Source of the DNA: Dyella mobilis | GTDB taxonomy: Bacteria > Pseudomonadota > Gammaproteobacteria > Xanthomonadales > Rhodanobacteraceae | Length of the DNA: 49,893 nt | NCBI RefSeq assembly: GCF_016904945.1 | Contig: NZ_JADIKF010000027.1 | Location: 1 to 49,893, forward strand | Direction of reading: 5' to 3' | Part shown: one piece after another, positions 8,696-17,186 of the stretch | Position numbering within the stretch: the first letter of the stretch is position 1 | Layout of the letters: each line of letters opens with the position of its first letter | Program-made: the position numbers and the translations under genes | Notes under the pieces: generated by a model | Told to the model about the DNA's origin: nothing | Seen by the model: only the letters and a program-made list of their open reading frames with translations | Databases searched by the model: none

Positions 8696-9913
8696 TCAGG
8701 GATGAAAAAGTTTCAGGTCGATGGCATTGGCCATGGCCTGGTAGCCGGCACTGTTGGGATGCAGGTGGTCGCCGCTGTCGTAGGCGGCGAGCATGCGCTC
8801 CGGGTGCGCCGGATCGCGAACCGCCGCCTCGAAATCCACCACGCCGTCAAACGCACCCGACGTGCGGATCCAGGTATTCACCGCTTCGCGTTCCTGCTCG
8901 CCCACGACACTGTGGTAAGGCCATCCGGCGCCCCCGAACGGCGTAAGGGTGGCGCCGTAGATCTTCACGCCCTTGGTGTGAGCACGGGCAATCAAGGTTT
9001 TCATGCCGTCGATGATCTGCTGCGCGCTGACTTTGTCTTTGGCGGCGATGGCGTAGCCCGATCCGCCGATGTCGTTGATGCCCTCCAGCAGCACGACCCA
9101 GTGCACGCCGGGCTTGTCCAGCGCGTCGCGGTCGAATCGCGCCAGTGCGCTGGGGCCGAAGTTGTCCTGCAGGATGCGGTTGCCGCCGATGCCGGAGTTG
9201 GCCACGCCGATCGTTGCCAATGACTTGTCTACTTGCAGGCGTGCGGCAAGATAGTCCGGCCAGCGCTGGTTCGCGCCCGGGGTGGAGCCGACGCCATCGG
9301 TGATGGAATCGCCGAACGCGACGACGGTCTGCCGGGCGACGGGGCCGCTCACCGCGATATCGGTGATGAGGAACCGGTTGCCGCTGGTTTCGTCGGCGGG
9401 GAAGTGCACGGTTGATGTCGCATCGCCGCTTTCGTTGACGAAGGCGGTGGCCAAGCCTGCGTTGTGAATGGTCGATGGGCCGTCCACGCTGCCGGGCGGC
9501 ACGTAAATGCTTACGGCCAGTTCCTGCAGTGCACCCACGTTCATGGCAACCGGATCGCTCCACACGCTCTGGCCCTTGGGGATCGTCACCCCGGATTTGC
9601 CTTCGAAGCGCAGCGCGTGATCGGTGCCAGGCACGATATCGGCGCCCGTTGCGTGCGATGCCAGGTGCACGTTGCCGACGGTAAGCGGGCCGCTGCCGAA
9701 CAGGTTGGACAGCCGGATGCGAACCTGGGTACCGGCGACGCTGGTTCGCACGATCTGCCGCACGGTCTGTGCTTTGAGCAGCGCACCTGCGGAATCCGGG
9801 GCGCAGGCCCAGGTATCGACCCAGGCGGTGCGATCGGCGCCGATCGCCACAGTCGTGGCGACGAGGCCGCAGAGAGATACGGCGATGGCCCGTTTCAATA
9901 TCCAATGCTGCAC
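8696..9913 (-). CDS. Exported SGNH/GDSL-family hydrolase
   Basis: A 405-aa predicted exported esterase. Basic residues and a hydrophobic stretch (AIAVSLCGLVATTVAIGA) form a signal peptide. All four SGNH blocks are visible: Ser in FGDSITDG (S203), Gly in NSGIGGN (about 243), Asn in LEGINDIG (N280), and Asp/His in SGDHLHPN (D382, H385). An N-terminal beta-rich region (residues 30-190) precedes the catalytic domain, as in secreted carbohydrate or lipid esterases with a jelly-roll-like module. The substrate cannot be read from sequence; deacetylation of plant polysaccharide would suit a xylose-using organism, but that is inference. Confidence 0.9.
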   Translation of the reverse strand: MQHWILKRAIAVSLCGLVATTVAIGADRTAWVDTWACAPDSAGALLKAQTVRQIVRTSVAGTQVRIRLSNLFGSGPLTVGNVHLASHATGADIVPGTDHALRFEGKSGVTIPKGQSVWSDPVAMNVGALQELAVSIYVPPGSVDGPSTIHNAGLATAFVNESGDATSTVHFPADETSGNRFLITDIAVSGPVARQTVVAFGDSITDGVGSTPGANQRWPDYLAARLQVDKSLATIGVANSGIGGNRILQDNFGPSALARFDRDALDKPGVHWVVLLEGINDIGGSGYAIAAKDKVSAQQIIDGMKTLIARAHTKGVKIYGATLTPFGGAGWPYHSVVGEQEREAVNTWIRTSGAFDGVVDFEAAVRDPAHPERMLAAYDSGDHLHPNSAGYQAMANAIDLKLFHP

Positions 9914-10108
9914 GAGGCGATTTCCCGGATGAGGGCGAAGCGACGGCGCATATAAGTAGCAGAAGGCGATTTAACTTAATGACGGCCGGGCTTTATAAAA
10001 TTCACCACCCCGACCCATGACGAATGGGCCATCTCGGGTGGCGGCTCGCCATGCTGGTCTACAATCGAACGACTACGGCCAGGCCGGATCGGATCGAGGA
10101 AGCGAGTC
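9914..10108. promoter_or_regulatory. Divergent promoter region, hydrolase / peroxiredoxin
   Basis: A 195-bp gap between divergently transcribed genes with AT-rich patches (for example 9951-9983). The peroxiredoxin ribosome site CGAGGAA lies just before 10109. I cannot assign a specific operator. Confidence 0.3.
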
Positions 10109-10723
10109 ATGAAAAACGAATATCGCGCAGGGCTGATGGTGGGAGCGATGACGGCCGCACTGACCTTCGCCACCTCGGCGTTCGCCGCGCTTGCGCCGGG
10201 CGCCCAGGCACCGGATTTCACCGCGCAGGCGAGCCTGGCCGGCAAGGGCTTTACCTTTTCCCTGAAGCAGGCTCTGCAGAAGGGGCCGGTGGTGGTCTAT
10301 TTCTATCCCTCGGCCTATACCGGCGGCTGCGATATCGAGGCGCACACCTTCGCGACCCAAAAGGCCAGCTTCGACGCGGCCGGTGCAACCATCATCGGCG
10401 TCTCCGAAGACAGCCTGCAGCGCCTCAATACTTTTTCTGCCGACCCCAACTACTGCGCGGGCAAGTTCCCGGTGGCCTCCGATGCCAACGGGGCGATCGC
10501 CACCTCCTACCAGCTCAAGACCGAGGCGGCCCAGGCAGGCGCGAAGGACGTGCGAGGTGTCGAGATCGGCCATGGCTTCATCGAGCGCACGACCTTCGTG
10601 ATCGGCAGCGACGGCAAGATCGTGGCCACGCTCTCCTCGGAGGCCGACCATCTCCATCCCGCCGACCACGTAAAGAAGTCGCTTCAGATCGTGCAAGAGA
10701 TCAAGGCGGGCAAGGCGCCGTAA
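10109..10723 (+). CDS. Exported peroxiredoxin (AhpC/TSA-Bcp type)
   Basis: A 204-aa thiol peroxidase predicted to act in the periplasm. The N-terminus is a signal peptide (MKNEYRAGLM, hydrophobic stretch, TSAFA cleavage). The family motif PxxxTxxC appears as PSAYTGGC, giving peroxidatic Cys74. A second cysteine (C116, NYCAGKF) could be the resolving residue, and RTTFVIGSDGKI supplies the conserved active-site Arg region. Bcp-like enzymes are usually cytosolic, so the export signal is notable. It is a single-gene unit followed by a hairpin terminator. Confidence 0.88.
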   Translation: MKNEYRAGLMVGAMTAALTFATSAFAALAPGAQAPDFTAQASLAGKGFTFSLKQALQKGPVVVYFYPSAYTGGCDIEAHTFATQKASFDAAGATIIGVSEDSLQRLNTFSADPNYCAGKFPVASDANGAIATSYQLKTEAAQAGAKDVRGVEIGHGFIERTTFVIGSDGKIVATLSSEADHLHPADHVKKSLQIVQEIKAGKAP

Positions 10724-10738
10724 GGCTTGCAAGAGCTG

Positions 10739-10771
10739 AAAGCTTTCGGTCCGAAAGGATCGAAAGCTTTT
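10739..10771 (+). terminator. Intrinsic terminator after the peroxiredoxin gene
   Basis: AAAGCTTTCG at 10739-10748 pairs with CGAAAGCTTT at 10761-10770. The inner GTCC/GGAT extends the stem to about 14 bp with one G-T pair, capped by a GAAA tetraloop. The U-tract is short (TTTT at 10768-10771). Confidence 0.65.
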
Positions 10772-11023
10772 GAAGCTTTAAGTCCACGTTTCAATCGCTG
10801 TGGCAACGCCTCGGCGCGTTTGCGAGCGTGCGGCCGATCACTCTTTTCAATCGGCAGGCAAGCATTGCTTTTTCAGTGCGCAATAATCGGTCGACAAGGC
10901 AGCTGAGTGTTTTTTAGGCAAAACCGACAGGCCCATTATTCAAGTGGCTGATTTGTAAGTTCATTGCTAATACGTTTCGGCAAGCGGTTTAATTCACGCA
11001 AATTTCACGCCGCAAAACACCCG

Positions 11024-11058
11024 TTGCCAGCCGATTCGATTAAGCATAAATTTATGCT
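11024..11058 (+). promoter_or_regulatory. Candidate T6SS promoter with a 16-bp palindrome
   Basis: AGCATAAATTTATGCT at 11043-11058 is a perfect palindrome in G+C-rich DNA. A weak sigma-70-like pair, TTGCCA (11024-11029) and TAAATT (11047-11052) with a 17-bp spacer, would place the palindrome over the -10, as a repressor site or a melting-prone element. It is the only strong symmetric site in the 575-bp gap before tssB. The region upstream (10790-11020) is AT-richer than its surroundings but shows no gene, and 11059-11298 would be a roughly 240-nt leader. Confidence 0.4.
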
Positions 11059-11298
11059 GGTAACAGGGAGTGTCCTCACGAGTCGGAACGGATGACTTTG
11101 CGGCGTTTGCGCTGCCAGATCAGCTCGCTACGCAGACCCGCGAGGGGGAGCTACCAAAGCTTAAGTCGTTCACGGTTGCAGCATTTGCTCCGTCGGGTGA
11201 CGCACGCCTGTCATTTGGCTGTCAATCGCCGGACCCGGCGAGTGGGTTCGAATGTTGCAGTTCTACTGTGGGTTGATCCTTTTCCAAGGAGACGTCGT

Positions 11299-11814
11299 AT
11301 GGCAAAGCAAAGCAGTCAGAAGTTCATAGCGCGAAATCGCGCGCCTCGTGTACAGATCGAATACGACGTCGAGGTGTATGGCGCACAAAAGAAGGTGCAG
11401 GTTCCCTTCGTGATGGGCGTGATGTCCGATCTTTCCGGCGCCAACAACGCCGACCTGCCGCCGGTGGAAGAGCGCAAGGCGCTGGAGATCGATGTGGATA
11501 ACTTCGACAGCCGCATGCAGGCCATGAAGCCGCGTGCCAGCTTCACGGTACCCAACACCCTGACCGGCGAAGGAAGCCTGAGCGTCGACATCACCTTCGA
11601 AAGCATGGACGACTTCTCCCCGGCGGCGGTGGCCCGCAAGGTCGGTGCGGTGGCCAAGCTGCTCGAGGCACGCACCCAGCTCGCCAATCTCGGCACCTAT
11701 CTGGACGGCAAGGCCGGCGCGGAAAAGCTGATCGCCCAGGCGATCAACGACCCGGCGCTGCTGCAATCGCTGGCTTCGGCGCCCAAGCCGGGCGACGCGA
11801 AGGACGGGGAGTAA
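11299..11814 (+). CDS. tssB: T6SS contractile sheath small subunit TssB (VipA)
   Basis: TssB pairs with TssC to build the contractile sheath that propels the Hcp-VgrG needle. The start is ATG 11299, preceded by CCAAGGAGA; an open frame runs farther upstream but the family begins here (MAKQSSQKFIARNRAPRVQI). The 171-aa protein shows the hallmark VPFVMGVMSDLSG and LPPVEERKALEIDVDNFD, and ends with the helical interface for TssC. It is the first structural gene of the locus, 6 bp from tssC. Confidence 0.97.
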   Translation: MAKQSSQKFIARNRAPRVQIEYDVEVYGAQKKVQVPFVMGVMSDLSGANNADLPPVEERKALEIDVDNFDSRMQAMKPRASFTVPNTLTGEGSLSVDITFESMDDFSPAAVARKVGAVAKLLEARTQLANLGTYLDGKAGAEKLIAQAINDPALLQSLASAPKPGDAKDGE

Positions 11815-11820
11815 GCAATC

Positions 11821-13314
11821 ATGGCAACTGAAAAACTGGCCGAACAGGGCGGCGCCGCGCAAACCATCGAAGCCGGCGACTTTGCGTCCCTGCTGAGCAA
11901 GGAATTCAAGCCCAAGAGCGAGCGCGCCAAGGAAGAGGTCGAGTCCGCCGTCCGCACGCTCGCCGAGCAGGTTCTGAACAAGTCGGAGATCGTTTCCGAC
12001 GACGTCACCCAGACCATCAACGCCTACGTGGCCGAGCTGGATCGCAAGATCACCGAACAGCTCAACCTCATCATGCACCACGAGAATTTCCAGAAGCTGG
12101 AAAGCGCGTGGCGCGGCCTGCATTTCCTGGTCAACAACACCGAAACGGACCAGTTGCTGAAGATCCGCGTGATGAACATCTCCAAGAAGGAGCTGGGCAA
12201 GACGCTCAAGCGCTACAAGGGCACCGCCTGGGATCAGAGCCCGATCTTCAAGAAGGTCTACGAAGAGGAATACGGCCAGCTGGGTGGCGAACCCTATGGC
12301 TGCCTGGTCGGCGACTACTACTTCGACCACAGCGCGCCGGACGTGGAAATGCTGGCCGGCATCGCCCAGGTCGCCGCCGCGGCGCATGCGCCGTTCATCA
12401 GCGCCGCCAACTCCAGCCTGATGGGCATGGACAACTGGAACGAACTGGCCAATCCGCGCGACCTCGCCAAGATTTTCTCCACGCCGGACTACGCTGCATG
12501 GCGTTCGCTGCGTGAATCGGAAGACGCCAAGTACATCGGCCTGGCCATGCCGCGCACGCTGTCGCGCATGCCCTATGGCGCGAAGACCAACCCGGTGGAA
12601 GAGTTCGATTTCGAAGAAGATACCGCCGGCGCCGATTCGTCCAAGTACACCTGGCAGAACGCCGCCTACGCGATGGCGGTGAACATCAACCGTTCGTTCA
12701 AGGAATACGGCTGGTGCTCGCGCATCCGCGGTATCGAATCCGGCGGTGCGGTGGAAGGCCTGCCGGTGCATACCTTCCCGACCGACGACGGCGGCGTGGA
12801 CATGAAGTGTCCCACCGAAATTGCCATCACCGACCGCCGTTCGGCCGAGCTGGACAAGATGGGCCTGATGCCGCTGGTGCACCGGAAGAATTCCGACATG
12901 GCGGCCTTCATCAGTGCCCAGTCGCTGGCCAAGCCGGAGGAATACGACAATCCCGACGCCACCGCCAATGCGGCGCTGGCGGCCCGCCTCCCGTACATGT
13001 TCGCTTGCTGCCGTTTCGCGCACTATCTGAAGTGCATCGTGCGCGACAAGATCGGCTCGTTCAGCAGCAGGGAGAGCGTACAGAATTGGCTGACCAACTG
13101 GATCAGCCAGTATATCGACGGCGATCCGCTCAATTCGAGCGAGGAGACCAAGGCGCGCAAGCCGCTTTCTGCCGCGGAAGTCGTGGTGGAAGAAGTGGAA
13201 GGCGCACCGGGGTACTACACCTCCAAGTTCTACCTCAAGCCGCATTACCAGCTTGAGGGTCTGACCGTATCGCTGCGTCTAGTTTCGCGTCTGCCGTCGG
13301 CGGCGAAAGCCTGA
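11821..13314 (+). CDS. tssC: T6SS contractile sheath large subunit TssC (VipB)
   Basis: The 497-aa large sheath protein has typical family length. Recognisable stretches include ITEQLNLIMHHENFQKLE, SAWRGLHFLV, the GCLVGDYYFDH segment, FISAANSSLMGMDNW, and YTSKFYLKPHYQLEGLTVS at the C-terminus, the strand interface of assembled sheath. A GGGGAG site precedes ATG 11821. A contracted sheath of this pair is the usual substrate of ClpV, encoded downstream at 18543. Confidence 0.97.
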   Translation: MATEKLAEQGGAAQTIEAGDFASLLSKEFKPKSERAKEEVESAVRTLAEQVLNKSEIVSDDVTQTINAYVAELDRKITEQLNLIMHHENFQKLESAWRGLHFLVNNTETDQLLKIRVMNISKKELGKTLKRYKGTAWDQSPIFKKVYEEEYGQLGGEPYGCLVGDYYFDHSAPDVEMLAGIAQVAAAAHAPFISAANSSLMGMDNWNELANPRDLAKIFSTPDYAAWRSLRESEDAKYIGLAMPRTLSRMPYGAKTNPVEEFDFEEDTAGADSSKYTWQNAAYAMAVNINRSFKEYGWCSRIRGIESGGAVEGLPVHTFPTDDGGVDMKCPTEIAITDRRSAELDKMGLMPLVHRKNSDMAAFISAQSLAKPEEYDNPDATANAALAARLPYMFACCRFAHYLKCIVRDKIGSFSSRESVQNWLTNWISQYIDGDPLNSSEETKARKPLSAAEVVVEEVEGAPGYYTSKFYLKPHYQLEGLTVSLRLVSRLPSAAKA

Positions 13315-13341
13315 ATCATCAGGAAGTGTGTTGCAAAGGGA

Positions 13342-13359
13342 ACCGCCAGGTTCGGCGGT
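13342..13359 (+). repeat. Small hairpin in the hcp leader
   Basis: ACCGCC at 13342-13347 pairs with GGCGGT at 13354-13359 with a 6-nt loop, 35 nt before the hcp start. It has no T-run and may protect or tune the hcp mRNA. Confidence 0.35.
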
Positions 13360-13394
13360 AGCCATCATCAATCAGGTAACCGAGGAGAGGTTTC

Positions 13395-13898
13395 ATGGCA
13401 TTCGATATGCACATCAAGTTTGGCTCTGGCAAGGTCAAGATCGAGGGCGCATCCAACCACAAGAAGCACAAGGGCGAAGTGCCGATCCTTGCGTGGTCGT
13501 GGGGCACCAGCAACACCGGCGATCTGCATGCCGGCGCCGGTTCCGCCAGCGGCGGCAAGGCTCACGTGCAGGACATTTCGATCACCAAGTATGTGGACGG
13601 CTGCTCCAACGCCCTGCTGCAGGCTTGCTGCACCGGCGCACGCATCGACCAGGCTTGGCTGTACGTCACCAACGCCACCGGCGAGCAGAGCGACTTCCTC
13701 ACCATTGAGCTGAGCGAAGGCATTCTGATCACCTCGACCTCCACCGGCGGCAGCGGCGGCGAAGATCGCCTCACCGAAAACATCACGCTGCACTTCGGTA
13801 AGTTCAAGTACTCCTTCCAGCCGCAGGACGACAAGGGCGGCAAGCAGGGCGGTACGAAGGACTTCACCTTCGATATCCAGCAGGTCGCCAGCGCCTAA
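13395..13898 (+). CDS. hcp: T6SS inner tube protein Hcp (TssD)
   Basis: Hcp hexamers stack to form the secreted tube and often chaperone small effectors in their lumen. The 167-aa length and the sequence (MAFDMHIKFGSGKVKIEGAS, WSWGTSNTG, GGKAHVQDISITKYVDG, and DRLTENITLHFGKFKYSF near the end) are typical. A strong GAGGAGAGG precedes ATG 13395. It is flanked by hairpins on both sides, which suits separate, high expression. Confidence 0.96.
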   Translation: MAFDMHIKFGSGKVKIEGASNHKKHKGEVPILAWSWGTSNTGDLHAGAGSASGGKAHVQDISITKYVDGCSNALLQACCTGARIDQAWLYVTNATGEQSDFLTIELSEGILITSTSTGGSGGEDRLTENITLHFGKFKYSFQPQDDKGGKQGGTKDFTFDIQQVASA

Positions 13899-13940
13899 AC
13901 CTGATTGGGCTCTTGCACTAGCTGAAAGTGGTATCAGCCC

Positions 13941-13970
13941 GGAATCTCGGCGCGTCTGCGCCGAGATTCC
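13941..13970 (+). terminator. Strong hairpin after hcp (attenuator or mRNA end)
   Basis: A perfect 13-bp stem, GGAATCTCGGCGC (13941-13953) with its complement (13958-13970), has a 4-nt loop. No U-tract follows, so it probably reduces rather than blocks read-through into tagJ, or protects the 3' end of a tssBC-hcp transcript. Confidence 0.6.
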
Positions 13971-13985
13971 TGTCGCCTTACGAAA

Positions 13986-14789
13986 ATGCTGGGCATGGAC
14001 ATGACTCCGGAAAACATGCTGAAAGAAGGTCGATTGGATGAGGCCTTGCAAGGGTTGACGGCGAAAGTCCGTGGCAATCCGGCGGACGCCAAGGCGCGGG
14101 TGTTTCTGTTTCAGCTGCTGTCGGTGCTGGGCCAATGGGAGCGCGCGCAAACGCAGTTGAAAGTGAGCGGCGAACTCGACGTCGGCAATACGCTGATGGT
14201 GGGCGCGTATAGCCGTGCATTGCAGGGCGAACTGGAACGCGCGGCCGTGGTGAAAGGCGAACGATCGCCGATGGTGATCGGCGAACCTGCGCAATGGCTG
14301 GCCTTGCTGCTGCAATCGCTGAAGTTGATGGGCGAGGGGCGTCACAAGGAGGCGTTGCCGCTGCGCGAGCAGGCCTTCGAAGAGGCCGACGCGATAAGCG
14401 GAACCATCGATGGCCAGCGCTTCGAGTGGCTTGCCGATGCCGATCCGCGGTTCGGTCCCTGCCTGGAAGTCATCGTCAACGGCGGTTATTCCTGGGTGCC
14501 GTTCTCGCGCATCAAGGAACTGAAATTCGATGCGCCGGCCGACCTGCGCGACAAGGTCTGGGCGCCGGTGCAGATTACCTGGAGCAACGGCGGCGAAGCG
14601 ATCGGTTTCGTGCCGTGCCGTTACCCCGACTCCGAACGCGCGCAGGACAGCGATCTGGTGCTGGCCCGCAAGACCGACTGGGTCGAGATAGACGGCGATT
14701 GCTACGTAGGTTCCGGCCAGCGCATGCTGGCGACGGATGCCGGCGAATACCCTCTGCTGGACGTCCGCAACATTTCATTCGATCACTGA
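13986..14789 (+). CDS. tagJ: T6SS accessory protein TagJ (ImpE family)
   Basis: A 267-aa ImpE/TagJ protein. In systems that have it, TagJ binds the TssB N-terminus and is linked to ClpV-dependent sheath recycling. The N-terminal half is helical and TPR-like (MLKEGRLDEALQGLTAKVR, DAKARVFLFQLLSVLGQWERA). The C-terminal half has the conserved FEWLADADPRFGPCLEVIVNGGYSWVPF (quoted in part) and PVQITWSNGGEAIGFVP. Starts at 13986, 13995 or 14001 are all possible and none has a strong ribosome site. Its position between hcp and tssE is common for this subtype. Confidence 0.9.
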   Translation: MLGMDMTPENMLKEGRLDEALQGLTAKVRGNPADAKARVFLFQLLSVLGQWERAQTQLKVSGELDVGNTLMVGAYSRALQGELERAAVVKGERSPMVIGEPAQWLALLLQSLKLMGEGRHKEALPLREQAFEEADAISGTIDGQRFEWLADADPRFGPCLEVIVNGGYSWVPFSRIKELKFDAPADLRDKVWAPVQITWSNGGEAIGFVPCRYPDSERAQDSDLVLARKTDWVEIDGDCYVGSGQRMLATDAGEYPLLDVRNISFDH

Positions 14790-14793
14790 GCGT

Positions 14794-15297
14794 ATGGCCG
14801 AGCTCACCACCCAGGAACGCCTGCAACCGTCGTTGCTGGATCGTTTGGCCGATGACGAACCCGCCAAGCACGAGGAGAGCCGCGAGAAACGCGTGATCTC
14901 CGCTGCGCGGCTGCGCGACTGCGTGACGCGGGATATTTCCTGGCTGCTCAATTGCGTGAACCTGGGGATCGAGGAGCAGTTGGCCGATTATCCGGACGTT
15001 GCCCGTTCGGTGCTCAATTTCGGCATTCCCGATCTCACCGGCACGGCCCTGGCCGGTGTCGATGCCCACGTATTGCAGCGACAGATCAGAGAGGCCTTGC
15101 TGGCGTTCGAGCCGCGGCTTACGCCCAGTACGTTGCGCGTCACCGTGCAGACCGATGCCAAGCGCATGGACCGTCAATCGCTCATCTTCAACATCGAATC
15201 GGAGATGTGGGCCCAGCCGATTCCGCTGAATCTCTACCTGAAGACGGAAGTGGACCTGGAAACCGGCAAATTCAACGTTTCGGAGAGCTTCGGCTAA
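14794..15297 (+). CDS. tssE: T6SS baseplate protein TssE (gp25-like)
   Basis: TssE is the baseplate wedge component that initiates sheath polymerisation. I start it at ATG 14794 (MAELTTQERLQPSLLDRLAD), 4 bp after the tagJ stop, giving 167 aa; the frame is open farther upstream but only within tagJ. Family features are RDISWLLNCVNL, SVLNFGIPDLTG and a C-terminal beta region (IFNIESEMWAQPIPLNLYLK). It is followed immediately by tssF, its partner in the baseplate wedge. Confidence 0.94.
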   Translation: MAELTTQERLQPSLLDRLADDEPAKHEESREKRVISAARLRDCVTRDISWLLNCVNLGIEEQLADYPDVARSVLNFGIPDLTGTALAGVDAHVLQRQIREALLAFEPRLTPSTLRVTVQTDAKRMDRQSLIFNIESEMWAQPIPLNLYLKTEVDLETGKFNVSESFG

Positions 15298-15302
15298 GCA
15301 TC

Positions 15303-17186
15303 ATGGATCCGCGATTGCTGCGTTACTACAACCGCGAGCTGCAACACGTGCGGGAAATGGGCGCGGAGTTCGCGCGCGAGTACCCCAAGATCGCCGGGCG
15401 CCTGGGCATGGAGGGCTTCGAGTGCGCCGATCCCTACGTGGAGCGCCTGCTGGAAGGGTTTGCTTTCATGGCGGCGCGCATCCAGTTGAAGCTCGATGCG
15501 CAGTACCCGGTGTTCACCCAGCACCTGCTGGAGATGATCTACCCGCATTACCTGTCGCCGGTGCCGTCGATGGCGGTGGTGCAGTTGCTCCCCGATCCCA
15601 AGGAAAGTGCATTGGCCACCGGTTATACGGTGGCGCGCAATACGGCGCTGCGCAGTCTCATTTCGAACGACGACCGCACAGCTTGCGAATATCGCACGGC
15701 ACACGACGTCACCCTGTGGCCGGTGGAGCTGACCGAGGCCAAATATTTTGAAACGCCTGCGGCCATTGCCGCCGCCGGCGTGCCGATTCCCGCCGGCAAA
15801 ACGGTGCGCGCCGGCCTGCGCCTGAAATTCAGCATCATCGCCGGTGCACAAGCCAATATGCTGGCCATGGACGACCTGCCGGTATTCATCGCCGGCGCCG
15901 ACGAACTGCCCAAGCGCTTGTACGAGCAGTTGCTGGGCAATGCGCAAGGCTACGTGGTGCGCATCGCCGGTCCCAATGGCCAACTGGTCGAGCATTTTCC
16001 GGCCGAGGCGATCCTCGACAAGGGCTTTGCCGACGAAGAGGCGCTGCTGCCTTACAGTGATCGATCCTTCAGCGGCTATCGGCTGCTGCAGGAGTATTTC
16101 GCCTGCCCGGAGCGCTTCCTGTTCGCGGTATTCACCGGATTGAAATCGGTGCTTTCGCGCTCGCAGGCCACGGAATTCGACCTCACCGTATTCTTCGATC
16201 GCAGCGTCGGCCGCCTGCACAATGCCGTCGACGCGAGCAATTTCAGGTTGTTCTGCACGCCGGCGATCAATCTGTTTCCGCGCCGCGCCGACCGCATCCA
16301 CCTGCAGCAGGGCAGGACCGAATACCACGTGGTGCCCGACCGCACCCGACCGATGGATTTCGAAGTGCACAGTCTCAGCCAGGTCGAAGGATTCGGCGAC
16401 CGGCAGGAGCCCGAGCAGCGCTTCCAGCCGTTCTACGGCTGCGACGAACGGGTCTGGCACAACGGCACGGCGGCGTTCTATAGCCTGCGGCGCGAACCGC
16501 GCATGCTGTCCGCCCGGCAGAAGTTGCAAGGCGCACGATCGAGCTACGTCGGCAGCGAAATGTTCATTTCGCTGGTGGATGCCAACGATGCTCCTTATTC
16601 CACGCGCCTGCGGCAGATCGGCATGATGCTGATGTGCACCAACCGCGATCTTCCCCTGCAGATGCCGGTAGGCAAGTCGCGCACCGATTTCACGCTGGAA
16701 ACCGGGGCGCCGGTGGCGTCCATCCGTTGCGTGGCGGGCCCGACCAAGCCGCGTGCGCCGACCGCACACGGCGAAACCGCCTGGCGCCTGCTGAGCCACC
16801 TGCAACTCAATTACGTGTCATTGCTGGGCGACAGCGGCGAAGAAGGTGCCGCGGCGCTGCGCGAGATGCTTACGCTTTACTGCGATGAATTCGATGCCAG
16901 CGCTCGGCGCCAGATCGAAGGCGTGAAAGCGGTCAGTTCCAAATCGGTGGTGCGGCGCATTCCGGTGCCGGGGCCGATCGCATTCGGGCGCGGCCTGGAA
17001 ATCACCCTGACCTGCGATGACGGTGCTTTTGAAGGTACGGGGGCCTTCCTGCTTGGTTCGGTGATGAAGCATTTCTTCGCGCGCTACGTATCGGTGAACT
17101 CGTTTACCGAAACCGTGCTGCGCACCCTGGAACGCAACGAGGTGGCTCGATGGCCGGCCCGACTCGGCAAACGCCAGATCCTGTAG
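15303..17186 (+). CDS. tssF: T6SS baseplate protein TssF (VasA/ImpG)
   Basis: TssF forms the baseplate wedge with TssG, TssE and TssK. The start is ATG 15303 (MDPRLLRYYNRELQHVREMG), the classical N-terminus, just after tssE, giving 627 aa. Other family landmarks are EYPKIAGRLGM, DPYVERLLEGFAFMAARIQLKLD, HLLEMIYPHYLSPVPSM and FGRGLEITL. The frame is open upstream inside tssE, but that is not part of the gene. The 3' end overlaps tssG by 37 bp. Confidence 0.96.
   Translation: MDPRLLRYYNRELQHVREMGAEFAREYPKIAGRLGMEGFECADPYVERLLEGFAFMAARIQLKLDAQYPVFTQHLLEMIYPHYLSPVPSMAVVQLLPDPKESALATGYTVARNTALRSLISNDDRTACEYRTAHDVTLWPVELTEAKYFETPAAIAAAGVPIPAGKTVRAGLRLKFSIIAGAQANMLAMDDLPVFIAGADELPKRLYEQLLGNAQGYVVRIAGPNGQLVEHFPAEAILDKGFADEEALLPYSDRSFSGYRLLQEYFACPERFLFAVFTGLKSVLSRSQATEFDLTVFFDRSVGRLHNAVDASNFRLFCTPAINLFPRRADRIHLQQGRTEYHVVPDRTRPMDFEVHSLSQVEGFGDRQEPEQRFQPFYGCDERVWHNGTAAFYSLRREPRMLSARQKLQGARSSYVGSEMFISLVDANDAPYSTRLRQIGMMLMCTNRDLPLQMPVGKSRTDFTLETGAPVASIRCVAGPTKPRAPTAHGETAWRLLSHLQLNYVSLLGDSGEEGAAALREMLTLYCDEFDASARRQIEGVKAVSSKSVVRRIPVPGPIAFGRGLEITLTCDDGAFEGTGAFLLGSVMKHFFARYVSVNSFTETVLRTLERNEVARWPARLGKRQIL

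Noticed and set aside
11070..11276. A 68-codon frame in the tssB leader
   Set aside because: GTG start with no usable ribosome site spacing, no recognisable protein features; better seen as untranslated leader.
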